Under the pieces are notes generated by a model, which made no database searches, was not told the DNA's origin, and was given only the letters and a program-made list of their open reading frames with translations. Below, piece after piece: positions 7,862-15,570 of a DNA stretch of 37,881 nucleotides; position 1 is the first letter of the stretch; the number at the start of each line of letters is the position of its first letter. Position numbers and translations under genes: made by a program. Source of the stretch: Gemmatimonadota bacterium (lineage in GTDB: Bacteria; Gemmatimonadota; Gemmatimonadetes; Gemmatimonadales; GWC2-71-9); assembly GCA_020351775.1 (NCBI GenBank), contig CP070666.1:4441883-4479763 (forward strand), in the 5' to 3' direction.

Positions 7862-7986
7862 GGGGAGCGGGGAGCAGGGAGCGGGGAGCGGTGCTAGCCC
7901 AAGACGTTCGGAGCCGGGATCGGGCGTCCCGATGCACACCCCGGCTACGTGAAGTTCCGCTCCCCGCTCCCTGCTCCCCGCTCCCC
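7862..7986. repeat. Perfect 30-bp inverted repeat made of GC-rich heptamers
   Basis: Arm 7862-7891 is exactly complementary to 7957-7986, enclosing 65 nt. The left arm consists of four 7-mers: GGGAGCG, GGGAGCA, GGGAGCG, GGGAGCG (7863-7890). The element lies between two minus-strand genes, the PAP2 gene (ending at 7994) and the LsrF-like gene (starting at 7793). The G-rich strand has several GGG/GGGG runs and could form a quadruplex as an alternative to the hairpin. There is no transposase, so this is not a complete insertion sequence. It could be a REP-like or miniature element, or a strong terminator for the PAP2 gene. Confidence 0.85.
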
Positions 7987-7993
7987 GTCTTTC

Positions 7994-8905
7994 TCAGCCC
8001 TGTCCCGCGGCGAGCCCGCCAGTCGGATCAGTCACCACACCGAACCTCCGATACAGCACCGGTACCAGCCATAGCTGCACCACCAACGCCAGCACCAGTC
8101 CAGCCAGTGAATCGATGGCATAGTGATTCTGCGTGTAGGTCGTGGATAGCGTGACCCCCAGGGCTTCGAGTGACATGAGGATTGCGACCCATCGCGGAAA
8201 GTACTTCCAGCCGATGTAGGCGGCGCTCACCGCCGCTGCCACATGCGAACTCGGGAAGGAGCAGCCCAGGGAGTCGCCTGAAGCCTGCAGTATCTGGTTG
8301 ATGCCGTAGAAGAAACCCGATGTGTGGGGACCTTGAAAGGGCTCCTGCAGGAAGTGTGGGCCGTCCACGGGGAAGACGGCGTAGGTGACGAAGCAGATAA
8401 GGTAAACCAACGCCAGACGGAATGTCGTATCACGCAACGCGGGGCGACGTTTTTGGAACAGCAGCACGATGGGCGGCAGAAAGACGAGCAGATAGTAGCA
8501 TTCGTACGACAGATACATCAACTCGCTAAACCAGAGCGCCGACATGTTCGGCATCCAGACTGCGTGCAGCGCCACTCTGAACACGAACAGGTCGAGAGCG
8601 GCTATCGCTGCATCATTGCTCTGCAGTGCCAGCACCGGCCTCACGACATCCAGCTCTGGCCAGAATACTGCCAGGAACAGAAGCGGGTAGATCTCTCGGA
8701 TAGTGGTCACCGGTTCCGAGAGGTTCTCTGGAGCTCGCGCCAACAACCACAGTAGTACGAGGCCCGCCAGGTGCGCTCCGGCGAGAATCAGGGCAAACCA
8801 CACCCTGTTCAGCTGCGTGAGCCAGATGACGGCGAGAATCAGGTTGTACGCTGCTACCACCCAGTCTACGGGCAGCAAGCGGCGCATGCCGAATGTATCA
8901 CTCAC
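7994..8905 (-). CDS. PAP2-superfamily membrane phosphatase/transferase
   Basis: The 303-residue product is a multi-pass membrane protein with roughly six to eight hydrophobic helices. It carries the PAP2 signature pieces C2 ([11 protein letters not shown], His221) and C3 ([15 protein letters not shown], His261 and Asp265). The classical C1 KxxxxxxRP motif is not obvious, and the spacing looks like the PAP2_3 branch that includes inositol phosphorylceramide synthase-type enzymes. Such proteins move or remove phosphate head groups of lipids at the outer face of the inner membrane. The start is GTG at 8905, preceded by AGGGA. The gene stands between a DNA glycosylase and the heptad inverted repeat; its neighbours do not reveal its substrate. 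Confidence 0.85.
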   Translation of the reverse strand: MSDTFGMRRLLPVDWVVAAYNLILAVIWLTQLNRVWFALILAGAHLAGLVLLWLLARAPENLSEPVTTIREIYPLLFLAVFWPELDVVRPVLALQSNDAAIAALDLFVFRVALHAVWMPNMSALWFSELMYLSYECYYLLVFLPPIVLLFQKRRPALRDTTFRLALVYLICFVTYAVFPVDGPHFLQEPFQGPHTSGFFYGINQILQASGDSLGCSFPSSHVAAAVSAAYIGWKYFPRWVAILMSLEALGVTLSTTYTQNHYAIDSLAGLVLALVVQLWLVPVLYRRFGVVTDPTGGLAAGQG

Positions 8906-8994
8906 GTTGTGTCCCTGAGTCCTCCTCCGGGGTCATGGCATTCACCAGGGCCACATCGAAACAAGCCCCGCACAACATTGCCCGCCGCTGTCGA

Positions 8995-9567
8995 TCAGGC
9001 CAGACGCGCCACTTCCGCCTGTCTGAAACAACCGACGACGTGGTCATTCACCATGCCTGCAGCCTGCATGAACGCGTAGCATATCGTTGAGCCAACGAAT
9101 TTGAATCCTCGCTGCTTCAACGTCTCGCTCATGGCGTCTGACTGCCGTGTCCTCGCCGGCAACTGCCGCACCGATCGCCAGTGATTCTGCCGCGGCACGC
9201 CGCCCACAAACTGCCAGATGAACGCATCGAACGAACCCCACTCATCTTGGATTCCCAGAAACCGCTGCGCATTGTTCACGGCTGATTCGATCTTGAGCCG
9301 ATTCCGTACGATGCCTTCGTCGGACAGCAGTCGCTGGACCTTCCGCTTGGTGTAGCGAGCCACAGTGGCGGGCTCGAAGTCATCGAACGCCCGCCTGAAG
9401 TTGCTCCTCTTATTGAGAATGATTGCCCAGCTCAGGCCTGCCTGGAATGCATCCAGCACCATGAACTCAAACAGCTTGCGATCATCGTGGACCGGCACTC
9501 CCCATTCCTGATCGTGATAGGCGATCATGAGACTACTACCGAGACACCATTCGCAGCGGTCGGTCAT
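8995..9567 (-). CDS. tag: DNA-3-methyladenine glycosylase I
   Basis: The 190-residue product aligns over its whole length with E. coli Tag. The zinc site is complete: Cys5, His18, His176 and Cys180, each one residue later than in E. coli (Cys4, His17, His175, Cys179). The motifs IAYHDQEWGVP, FQAGLSW, KRGFKFVG-type (QRGFKFVGSTICYAFMQ) and VNDHVVGC are all present. The acidic residue before FQAGLSW is Asp instead of the E. coli Glu38. Tag excises 3-methyladenine from alkylated DNA in base-excision repair. It appears to have its own unit and ends 89 bp before the PAP2 gene, on the same strand. Confidence 0.95.
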   Translation of the reverse strand: MTDRCEWCLGSSLMIAYHDQEWGVPVHDDRKLFEFMVLDAFQAGLSWAIILNKRSNFRRAFDDFEPATVARYTKRKVQRLLSDEGIVRNRLKIESAVNNAQRFLGIQDEWGSFDAFIWQFVGGVPRQNHWRSVRQLPARTRQSDAMSETLKQRGFKFVGSTICYAFMQAAGMVNDHVVGCFRQAEVARLA

Positions 9568-9622
9568 ACGCTGGATCTCTCACTGAAGTGGGTCATGTGG
9601 GCGTGGAGCAGATGGTCATTGC

Positions 9623-9642
9623 TCCCGACCGTGGGGTCGGGA
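9623..9642 (-). terminator. Terminator-like hairpin after the membrane-module gene
   Basis: TCCCGACC-GTGG-GGTCGGGA is a perfect 8-bp GC-rich stem with a 4-nt loop. It lies 16 bp past the stop of the minus-strand gene 9659-10372 and before tag. No T-run follows, so termination efficiency is uncertain. Confidence 0.5.
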
Positions 9643-9658
9643 CGTCAGACACGCCCGC

Positions 9659-10372
9659 TCAAGCGTTTCGATCAGAGCGCGGTCCTACGACCCGCATCAC
9701 TCCGAGGGTCACCTCCTCCAGAGCCTTGCGCAGCTTGCGTTCGGCCCTTCCTGCAACTGCCTGCCAGGCCGTTCGCGCTGCCAAGTATGAACCCGCGCCG
9801 ACAGCCGCCAGTGTCCCAAGATCGATGGGACTGCCGGTAGACACGCTGGCTCCGACCAGCAGTGCAGCACCGATACCGGCGACAAGGCCATACACGAAGA
9901 CGGCTCCCCGGCCGTACTGCCCTCCGATCCGTATCGCGGTCTTGCCTTCACGTGGTGATACCGTAACGAACGATTCACCTTTGACGCTCACCGATCTCCA
10001 CTCCAGCGAACCCAACACCCGGCTCACTTCACCCCGTTTTCCCGTGGTGCGGCGGATCGCGTCGAGCACATCGGCAAACTCCGCTTCGCTGACTTCTCCT
10101 GCGATGACCCTCCCGATCTGATAGCCGGTCGGAGCTCCCAGCACAGGAGCGGATTTCACGGTCGGCTCAGCATCCACCGCCTGCGCCGCCTCCGCCACAT
10201 AGCGGGGATCGATGCCAACCTCTACAGCCAACTGCTCGACCTCTGCAAGGGTGTGGCTCTGCTCCTGCCTCACAGCGTCGGCTCCGTGCGCCTGCAGGTC
10301 GGCGGCACGCCGCAGTATCAGAGCCATCTCCCTGTCGCTGTAGCGACGTCTGTCCTTGCGCGAGTCGGCCAT
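9659..10372 (-). CDS. Membrane protein homologous to the C-terminal module of a Ser/Thr kinase
   Basis: The 237-residue product has no named family that I recognise. Residues 1-60 hold a helical segment (RYSDREMALILRRAADLQ, then TLAEVEQLAVEVGIDPRYVAEAAQAV), a beta-rich middle (about 75-145) and two hydrophobic helices (about 148-170 and 175-195) followed by a helix to the end. The same order appears in the C-terminal 240 residues of the kinase at 30921-32489 (LSDAEVRQIMMRAAELD, then LSIGAVEQAAAEVGIPPERVREAAVEL, then a beta region, then two hydrophobic helices). I therefore infer a shared regulatory or membrane-tethering module that exists both alone and fused to a kinase. The ATG at 10372 is chosen because similarity begins just after it; upstream codons to 10537 look non-coding. 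Confidence 0.75.
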   Translation of the reverse strand: MADSRKDRRRYSDREMALILRRAADLQAHGADAVRQEQSHTLAEVEQLAVEVGIDPRYVAEAAQAVDAEPTVKSAPVLGAPTGYQIGRVIAGEVSEAEFADVLDAIRRTTGKRGEVSRVLGSLEWRSVSVKGESFVTVSPREGKTAIRIGGQYGRGAVFVYGLVAGIGAALLVGASVSTGSPIDLGTLAAVGAGSYLAARTAWQAVAGRAERKLRKALEEVTLGVMRVVGPRSDRNA

Positions 10373-10677
10373 TGTAACCCCGCTGAGGCTGCCACACGCT
10401 GCCGCTGTCCCGCGGCCCGATCGCACGCGCTCACGGCGGTAAGTCATATTTCGTCCAGGGCTCAGAACAGCACACAGCCCGTCCGCCCGTGAGCACGAAA
10501 GACTGATATTACACCGCTGGAGGTCGGCTGTCAGCATTCAGTGCCTCGGCGCTGCGACGTGAGCTGCCCCTCGGATCCCGTCCGCGTCGCAACGCCGGGC
10601 ACCCTCGCCAATCCACGGGACAACCCACATCTTTGATCCAGCAGGACTCGAATGTCTTGGTACCCCGGAGAAACACC
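10373..10677. other. Divergent intergenic region
   Basis: About 300 bp between the starts of two divergent genes. It holds a 7-bp inverted repeat, TGCGACG/CGTCGCA, near 10553-10591 with a long loop. No clear -35/-10 elements or small gene were seen; it must contain both promoters. Confidence 0.45.
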
Positions 10678-11799
10678 ATGAGACGGAGAGCTTTTCTTCA
10701 GACTGGTATGGCCGCCGGAATCGCGGGAGCTACGGGACTCGGCTCCACACCCAGTCACATCCGTACAACACCTATCACGGCGGAAGGACCCCTGCGACTC
10801 AGCTCGAACGAGAACGCGCTCGGCCTGTCACCGGCAGCGCGGCGCGCAGTGATCGACGGCATACCCGAAGCCAACCGTTATCCTGGTGCCAAGAGACGTG
10901 AGCTCGTGGCGGCGCTGGCCGCCAAGCACGGGGTCGCACGCGAGAGCATCGTGCTCGGTTGTGGATCGACGGAGGTTCTGCAAGTCATGGTGCAAGCCAG
11001 TGCCACTCGGCGATGTGCTCTCGTGACCGCAAACCCCACCTTCGAAGACGTCTTCGATTATGGCATTCCCGAGACGTACCGCGTGGAGCGGGTCCCGCTC
11101 GACGCCAACATGGCCCACGACATCGATCGGATGCGTGATCTAGCCGCACTTTCCTGGGATCCCGTACTCGTATACATCTGCAATCCCAACAACCCTACCG
11201 GGACGCTCACGGCTTGCAGCGATGTGGATTCCTGGATCGAGGATGCGCCCGCCAACATCCGATTCATGATCGACGAGGCCTACTTCGAGTACGTGGACGA
11301 CGACGGATATTGGTCGGCGATCAAGTGGATTGAGCAGCGTCCCAACGTCGTCGTTGCCAGGACGTTCTCCAAGATCTACGGCATGGCCGGCATGCGTCTG
11401 GGATACGGCATCGCCCACCCGGATACAGCCGCGCACATCCGACGATTCATGTGTCAGGTCAACGCGAACGAGCTGGCGCTCAGGGCGGCGCTCGCCTCGC
11501 TGGAAGACGGTGGACTCGTGGGCCGCAGCCTGGATGCGAACACACGTGCCAAGCAGGTCGTCTACAGCTGTCTCGAGGAACTCGATCTGGAGTACCTGCC
11601 CACTCAAACGAACTTTGTCATGCACCGCATCAACGGAGACCTGAGAACGTATCGGGAGCGGATGCGGGAGCACGACGTGTGGGTCGGCCGACCGTTCCCT
11701 CCGATGCTCAGCTACAACCGGCTTTCGTTCGGGCTGCCCGAAGAGATGGAGCGTTTCACCGAGGTCTTGCGGGAGTTCCGGACCAAAGGTTGGGTGTGA
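10678..11799 (+). CDS. Tat-exported HisC-like PLP-dependent aminotransferase
   Basis: The 373-residue product is a fold-type I aminotransferase closest to histidinol-phosphate aminotransferases: SSNENALGLSPAA, RYPGAKRRELV, GCGSTEVLQV, CNPNNPTG (168-175), DEAYFEY with the PLP-ring aspartate (Asp199), and the Schiff-base lysine Lys232 in TFSKIYGMAGMRLGYG. Unlike a biosynthetic HisC it starts with a Tat-type leader, MRRRAFLQTGMAAGIAGATG, so it is predicted to be exported folded with its cofactor. The ATG at 10678 has GGAG seven bases upstream; a start at 10633 would add 15 residues before the twin arginines. Its stop overlaps the GTG start of the downstream kinase (GTGA), so the two are translationally coupled. 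The substrate is unknown; a role in periplasmic amino-acid metabolism is inference. Confidence 0.87.
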   Translation: MRRRAFLQTGMAAGIAGATGLGSTPSHIRTTPITAEGPLRLSSNENALGLSPAARRAVIDGIPEANRYPGAKRRELVAALAAKHGVARESIVLGCGSTEVLQVMVQASATRRCALVTANPTFEDVFDYGIPETYRVERVPLDANMAHDIDRMRDLAALSWDPVLVYICNPNNPTGTLTACSDVDSWIEDAPANIRFMIDEAYFEYVDDDGYWSAIKWIEQRPNVVVARTFSKIYGMAGMRLGYGIAHPDTAAHIRRFMCQVNANELALRAALASLEDGGLVGRSLDANTRAKQVVYSCLEELDLEYLPTQTNFVMHRINGDLRTYRERMREHDVWVGRPFPPMLSYNRLSFGLPEEMERFTEVLREFRTKGWV

Positions 11800-13085
11800 A
11801 GGCACGTCAGATCCTAGGCAAGTACCGCATAATCTCTCGCCTAGGCGAGGGCGGCTTCGCCACGGTGTATCGCGCCTATGATATGATCGAAGGCATTCCG
11901 GTAGCCCTCAAGATCCCGCATAAGCGACTGCTCACTAAGGAGGTGCTGGAGACCTTTCGCAAAGAAGTTCAGCTCACGGCGAGACTCGACCACCCCAGCA
12001 TTCTCCAGATGAAGAACGCTAGCTTCATCGGCCGGCAGTTCGTCGTCGTCTACCCACTCGGCGAGGGTACGCTCGAGCAGCGGTTGAATCGGCGGCTGTC
12101 AACCAAGGTGGCACTCGGCTACGTCGAGCAGATGCTGGAGGCCCTGGCCTACGCGCATCAACACCGGATAATCCACTGCGACATCAAACCGGACAACTTC
12201 ATTCTGTTCCCGGGAGGCAGGATACGACTCGCAGACTTCGGCATCGCCAAGGTCGTGCAGCGCACGGGGTTGTTGAGTGCGAAGGGGACGGGGACCTTAG
12301 GGTATGTTGCTCCGGAGCAAGCGCTGGGCAAACCTTCGTTTCGATCGGATGTGTTCTCCCTCGGGCTGGTATTCTACCGCATGTTCTCCGGCCATTTGCC
12401 AGAATGGCCGTATGAGTGGCCACCGCCCGGAAACAGACGCATCGCGGAACGCGTGCATGCCGACTTCCTGACATTCACCCAGCGCGCTCTTCAGGTCGAC
12501 GAGCGGAAGCGCTACAAAGATGCCATCCAGATGTTGGCACGGTTTCGGCGCACCCGGAAACAACCCTCGCGGGACAGCAGGAGGCGCAAATCGGCCCGCA
12601 CCACCCCAGATTGGCGTACCGTCAAGTTGCGGGACTTTCGGCGCTCGTTCGGCAAGGAACTCTCAGCCACATCCACTTGCGGCCGCTGTCACGGACCCAT
12701 ATCGGAGGCAATGCAATACTGCCCTTGGTGCGGGGCTCGGCGCAGGGTACATCGCGGGGCCGTACCATTTCCACGTCGGTGCAACAGATGCGGCCGTGGC
12801 GTCAAGCTCGATTGGCGATTCTGCGCTTGGTGCTACGGGCCGGCGATTGGCCTTTCGTCCAACCGGTCTTACAGTGACACCCGGTACACGGCCCGCTGTA
12901 CCAACGCTTCGTGTCGTCGAAGAGAGCTGATGCCGTTCATGCGGTACTGCCCGTGGTGCGGGCGCAAGGTGAGACGCAAATGGAGGATCCTCGACTCAAA
13001 GCACAAATGCGACCGCTGCGGCTGGGGTGTTCTGCACGAATACTGGAGCGTTTGCCCCTGGTGCGGCAAGAGCCTAGCACGCTGA
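11796..13085 (+). CDS. Soluble Ser/Thr protein kinase with four C-terminal zinc ribbons
   Basis: The 429-residue product has a Hanks-type kinase domain (about 8-255): glycine loop GEGGFATVY, Lys39 in VALKI, HCDIKPDN with catalytic Asp129, DFG at 147-149 and APE at 172-174. The Arg before the catalytic Asp is Cys (HCD), so it is a non-RD kinase and may not need activation-loop phosphorylation. There is no transmembrane helix. After a basic linker (255-290, SRRRKSAR) come four zinc ribbons: Cys295/298/309/312, Cys329/332/343/346, Cys368/373/385/388 and Cys405/408/420/423, mostly with a CPWCG or CAWC second knuckle. I chose GTG at 11796 because it gives the usual short run-in (ILGKYRI) to the kinase domain and overlaps the aminotransferase stop by 4 bp; the frame stays open upstream to 11451 inside that gene. 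The ribbons may bind nucleic acid, protein or act as a redox/zinc sensor. Confidence 0.88.
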   Translation: MKARQILGKYRIISRLGEGGFATVYRAYDMIEGIPVALKIPHKRLLTKEVLETFRKEVQLTARLDHPSILQMKNASFIGRQFVVVYPLGEGTLEQRLNRRLSTKVALGYVEQMLEALAYAHQHRIIHCDIKPDNFILFPGGRIRLADFGIAKVVQRTGLLSAKGTGTLGYVAPEQALGKPSFRSDVFSLGLVFYRMFSGHLPEWPYEWPPPGNRRIAERVHADFLTFTQRALQVDERKRYKDAIQMLARFRRTRKQPSRDSRRRKSARTTPDWRTVKLRDFRRSFGKELSATSTCGRCHGPISEAMQYCPWCGARRRVHRGAVPFPRRCNRCGRGVKLDWRFCAWCYGPAIGLSSNRSYSDTRYTARCTNASCRRRELMPFMRYCPWCGRKVRRKWRILDSKHKCDRCGWGVLHEYWSVCPWCGKSLAR

Positions 13086-13170
13086 GCCAATGTAGATCGC
13101 GTGCCTGCAGGTGGGTTGCACTGGCTGAGCGTGCTCTAGCTTCCGTGCCGTCAGGCGATAAGTTTGTGTT

Positions 13171-13201
13171 GCGTCCCGGCTTCATCACGAAGCCGGGACG
13201 C
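13171..13201 (+). terminator. Strong hairpin downstream of the zinc-ribbon kinase
   Basis: GCGTCCCGGCTT (13171-13182) and AAGCCGGGACGC (13190-13201) form a perfect 12-bp stem with a 7-nt loop. It lies 85 bp after the kinase stop and 180 bp before the permease gene. No U-tract follows on the plus strand (TGTAATAG). A terminator is likely; a leader hairpin of the permease gene is the alternative. Confidence 0.55.
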
Positions 13202-13383
13202 TGTAATAGCGGAGAAGACCTTCACACTCGTCTCACGAACCGCCGGAGTGCCTATGCGGAGATCGTCTCTAGCCAGCGCACTTCTCGCTAGCCTGATCGA
13301 ACAATCCACGAATACTACTCCGGAGCACGAGTAGTCATGACGATGAAGCCGGCACACATGTACTGCTACCCGCAACGCAAGTC

Positions 13384-15546
13384 ATGGCTCTGCTGAAGAC
13401 CGAGCGTCTCTCCAAGCAGCTGTCGTTGCTGGACGTTTACCTGATCAGCACCGGTGCCATGTTCAGTTCCGGCTTCTTCCTGCTGCCCGGTATTGCTGCA
13501 TCCGCGGCCGGTCCATCAGTCGTGCTGGCATACTTCATCTCGGGCTTGCTCATTGTGCCCGCCTTGTTGAGTCAGGCTGAACTGGCCACTGCCATGCCCC
13601 GCGCAGGAGGAGCGTACTACTACCTCGATCGGACGCTCGGTCCTCTGGTAGGCACAATGGGTGGCTTTGGCGCCTGGTTTGCCCTGATATTGAAGAGCGC
13701 CTTCGCCCTGATAGGCATTGGCACCTACCTGGCACTCTTCTTCGATGTTCCGTTCACACCGATAGCAGTGACTTTTGCCGTCATATTCGGCATTCTGAAC
13801 ATCTTCGGCGCTAGAGAGTCGACCGGCCTACTCCGCTGGCTCGTATTCGGATTGCTTACGCTCCTGGCCTTCTTCGTTATCGACGGACTGGCGAACGCGT
13901 CTTCGCTCGGTTTCACGGAGACGTATCGGACACGGTTCACGCCGTTCCTGCTGCATGGAGTCGACGGCCTACTCGGAACGGTCGGTCTGGTGTTTGTATC
14001 GTATGTCGGCTTGACACAGGTCGTGACACTCGCAGAAGAGGTCAAAGACCCGGAACGCAATATTCCGCTGGGCATGACGATCTCTCTGATAACCGTGGCC
14101 ACCATGTATGTGGTCGGTGTCGCCATCATGGTAGCGGTGCTGGGAATTGATGAACTCAGCCGTAGCCTCACACCGGTGGCACATGCGGCGCAGCAGATGT
14201 TTCACTGGCTCCCGCCGCGTGTGGGCGAGTTCTTGCTGGTGGCTGCCGCCGTTGCTGCCTTCGCTTCTATGTCCAATACCGGAATCCTGGCTGCATCCAG
14301 ATACCCTCTGGCAATGGCACGTGATCACCTAATTCCAGGGAAGCTTGCCACGCTGGGCCGATTTCGCACCCCGGTCTTCTCCATAATCCTGACCTGCTCG
14401 ATACTGATTCTGTTTCTGGTACTGCTGGATGTGCGTGGAGTAGCGGAACTCGCCAGCGCAATCCAACTGACCCTGTTCGGCCTCCTCAACATCGCGGTCA
14501 TCGTCATGCGTGAGAGCCGCATCGAAAGCTACGATCCCGGGTTCCGATCACCGCTCTATCCCTGGGTCCAGGTCGTGGGTATAGTCGCGCCCCTGGTCCT
14601 CGTCGCTGAGATGGGCTGGCTTCCGGCTCTGTTTACCATGGGCGTGTTCGCGGCGAGCATCGGCTGGTACAACTACTACGCCCGAGGTCGACTGGCTCGC
14701 GATGGCGCAATCTATCACGTGTTCGAGCGCCTAGGCCGTCGCCGTTTCGCTGGACTGGACCGCGAGTTGCGCGATATCATGAAGGAGAAAGGTGCTCGGG
14801 CAGCGGATCCCTTCGACGAGATAGTAGCACGGGCCTTTGTGATCGATTTAGAGACGGCGAGCGCGCTGACCGACGTCGTGAACGATGCCTCGGATCTGCT
14901 GCAGCGCCGCGTTCCAGCCGATGCGGTTCAAATCAGAGAGGGATTCATCCGAGCAGTGGAGAGCGGTCTCGCACCGGTATCTCACGGAGCGCTGCTGCTC
15001 CATATGCGGCTCCCCGACATGGCGTCGTCCGAGCTAGTGTTGGTGCGTTGCGGCATCGACCTGGACGTAGGTGCCGCTGACACCGAGTTGAGCCGCCAGG
15101 CTGCTGAGTACCCGATCCGGGCCGTTTTCTTCCTGGTGAGTGGAGAGGGCGACGCCGGACAACACCTGCGAATACTCGCTCAGCTCGCCGGTCGGATCGA
15201 AGACGACGGTTTCATGAGCGAATGGGTCAACGACTACGACGAACAGGAACTAAAGGAAACGCTGCTGCGGGATGATCGATTCCTGTCACTGCGTTTGCGC
15301 ACCGGCACTAGGTCCGAGTCACTGATCGGGAAATCGTTACGAGAGATCCACCTGCCGGAAGGTAACCTCATCGCGTTGATCCGCAGGTACGGTGAAACCC
15401 TGGTTCCTCGCGGTGGCACCATCCTACGTGGGGACGATCGCCTGACCATCATCGGTACCCCAGCGGGTCTGCGCGAGGTCGAGCTACGGTACGGCGGGGC
15501 GCACGACACCAGAGAGTATCCGATCAGCCAGAACAACCAGACTTGA
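13384..15546 (+). CDS. APC-family amino acid permease fused to EIIA-like and RCK_C-like domains
   Basis: Residues 1-435 form a 12-helix amino acid-polyamine-organocation transporter: the helix-1 region STGAMFSSGFFLLPG, PRAGGAYYY, and the loop AEEVKDPERNIP typical of APC permeases. Residues about 476-628 resemble a PTS EIIA (nitrogen/fructose type) domain, with His540 in LLHMRLP at the place of the phosphorylated IPHxR histidine and a second His594 nearby (AGQHLRIL). Residues about 634-700 resemble the C-terminal RCK/TrkA_C ligand-binding domain (SLREIHLPEGNLIALIRR, LRGDDRLTIIGT). The cytoplasmic part may thus sense phosphorylation state and a nucleotide or other small ligand to gate uptake. 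Transported substrate is unknown. The ATG at 13384 lacks a strong ribosome-binding site. Gamma-glutamyltransferase follows after 24 bp and is probably co-transcribed. Confidence 0.88.
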   Translation: MALLKTERLSKQLSLLDVYLISTGAMFSSGFFLLPGIAASAAGPSVVLAYFISGLLIVPALLSQAELATAMPRAGGAYYYLDRTLGPLVGTMGGFGAWFALILKSAFALIGIGTYLALFFDVPFTPIAVTFAVIFGILNIFGARESTGLLRWLVFGLLTLLAFFVIDGLANASSLGFTETYRTRFTPFLLHGVDGLLGTVGLVFVSYVGLTQVVTLAEEVKDPERNIPLGMTISLITVATMYVVGVAIMVAVLGIDELSRSLTPVAHAAQQMFHWLPPRVGEFLLVAAAVAAFASMSNTGILAASRYPLAMARDHLIPGKLATLGRFRTPVFSIILTCSILILFLVLLDVRGVAELASAIQLTLFGLLNIAVIVMRESRIESYDPGFRSPLYPWVQVVGIVAPLVLVAEMGWLPALFTMGVFAASIGWYNYYARGRLARDGAIYHVFERLGRRRFAGLDRELRDIMKEKGARAADPFDEIVARAFVIDLETASALTDVVNDASDLLQRRVPADAVQIREGFIRAVESGLAPVSHGALLLHMRLPDMASSELVLVRCGIDLDVGAADTELSRQAAEYPIRAVFFLVSGEGDAGQHLRILAQLAGRIEDDGFMSEWVNDYDEQELKETLLRDDRFLSLRLRTGTRSESLIGKSLREIHLPEGNLIALIRRYGETLVPRGGTILRGDDRLTIIGTPAGLREVELRYGGAHDTREYPISQNNQT

Positions 15547-15570
15547 TCCCCCTCAGAGTTGGAGGCCGGC

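Noticed and set aside
7862..7986. Inverted repeat as the ends of an insertion sequence
   Set aside because: Only 65 bp lie between the arms, with no transposase and no target-site duplication seen.
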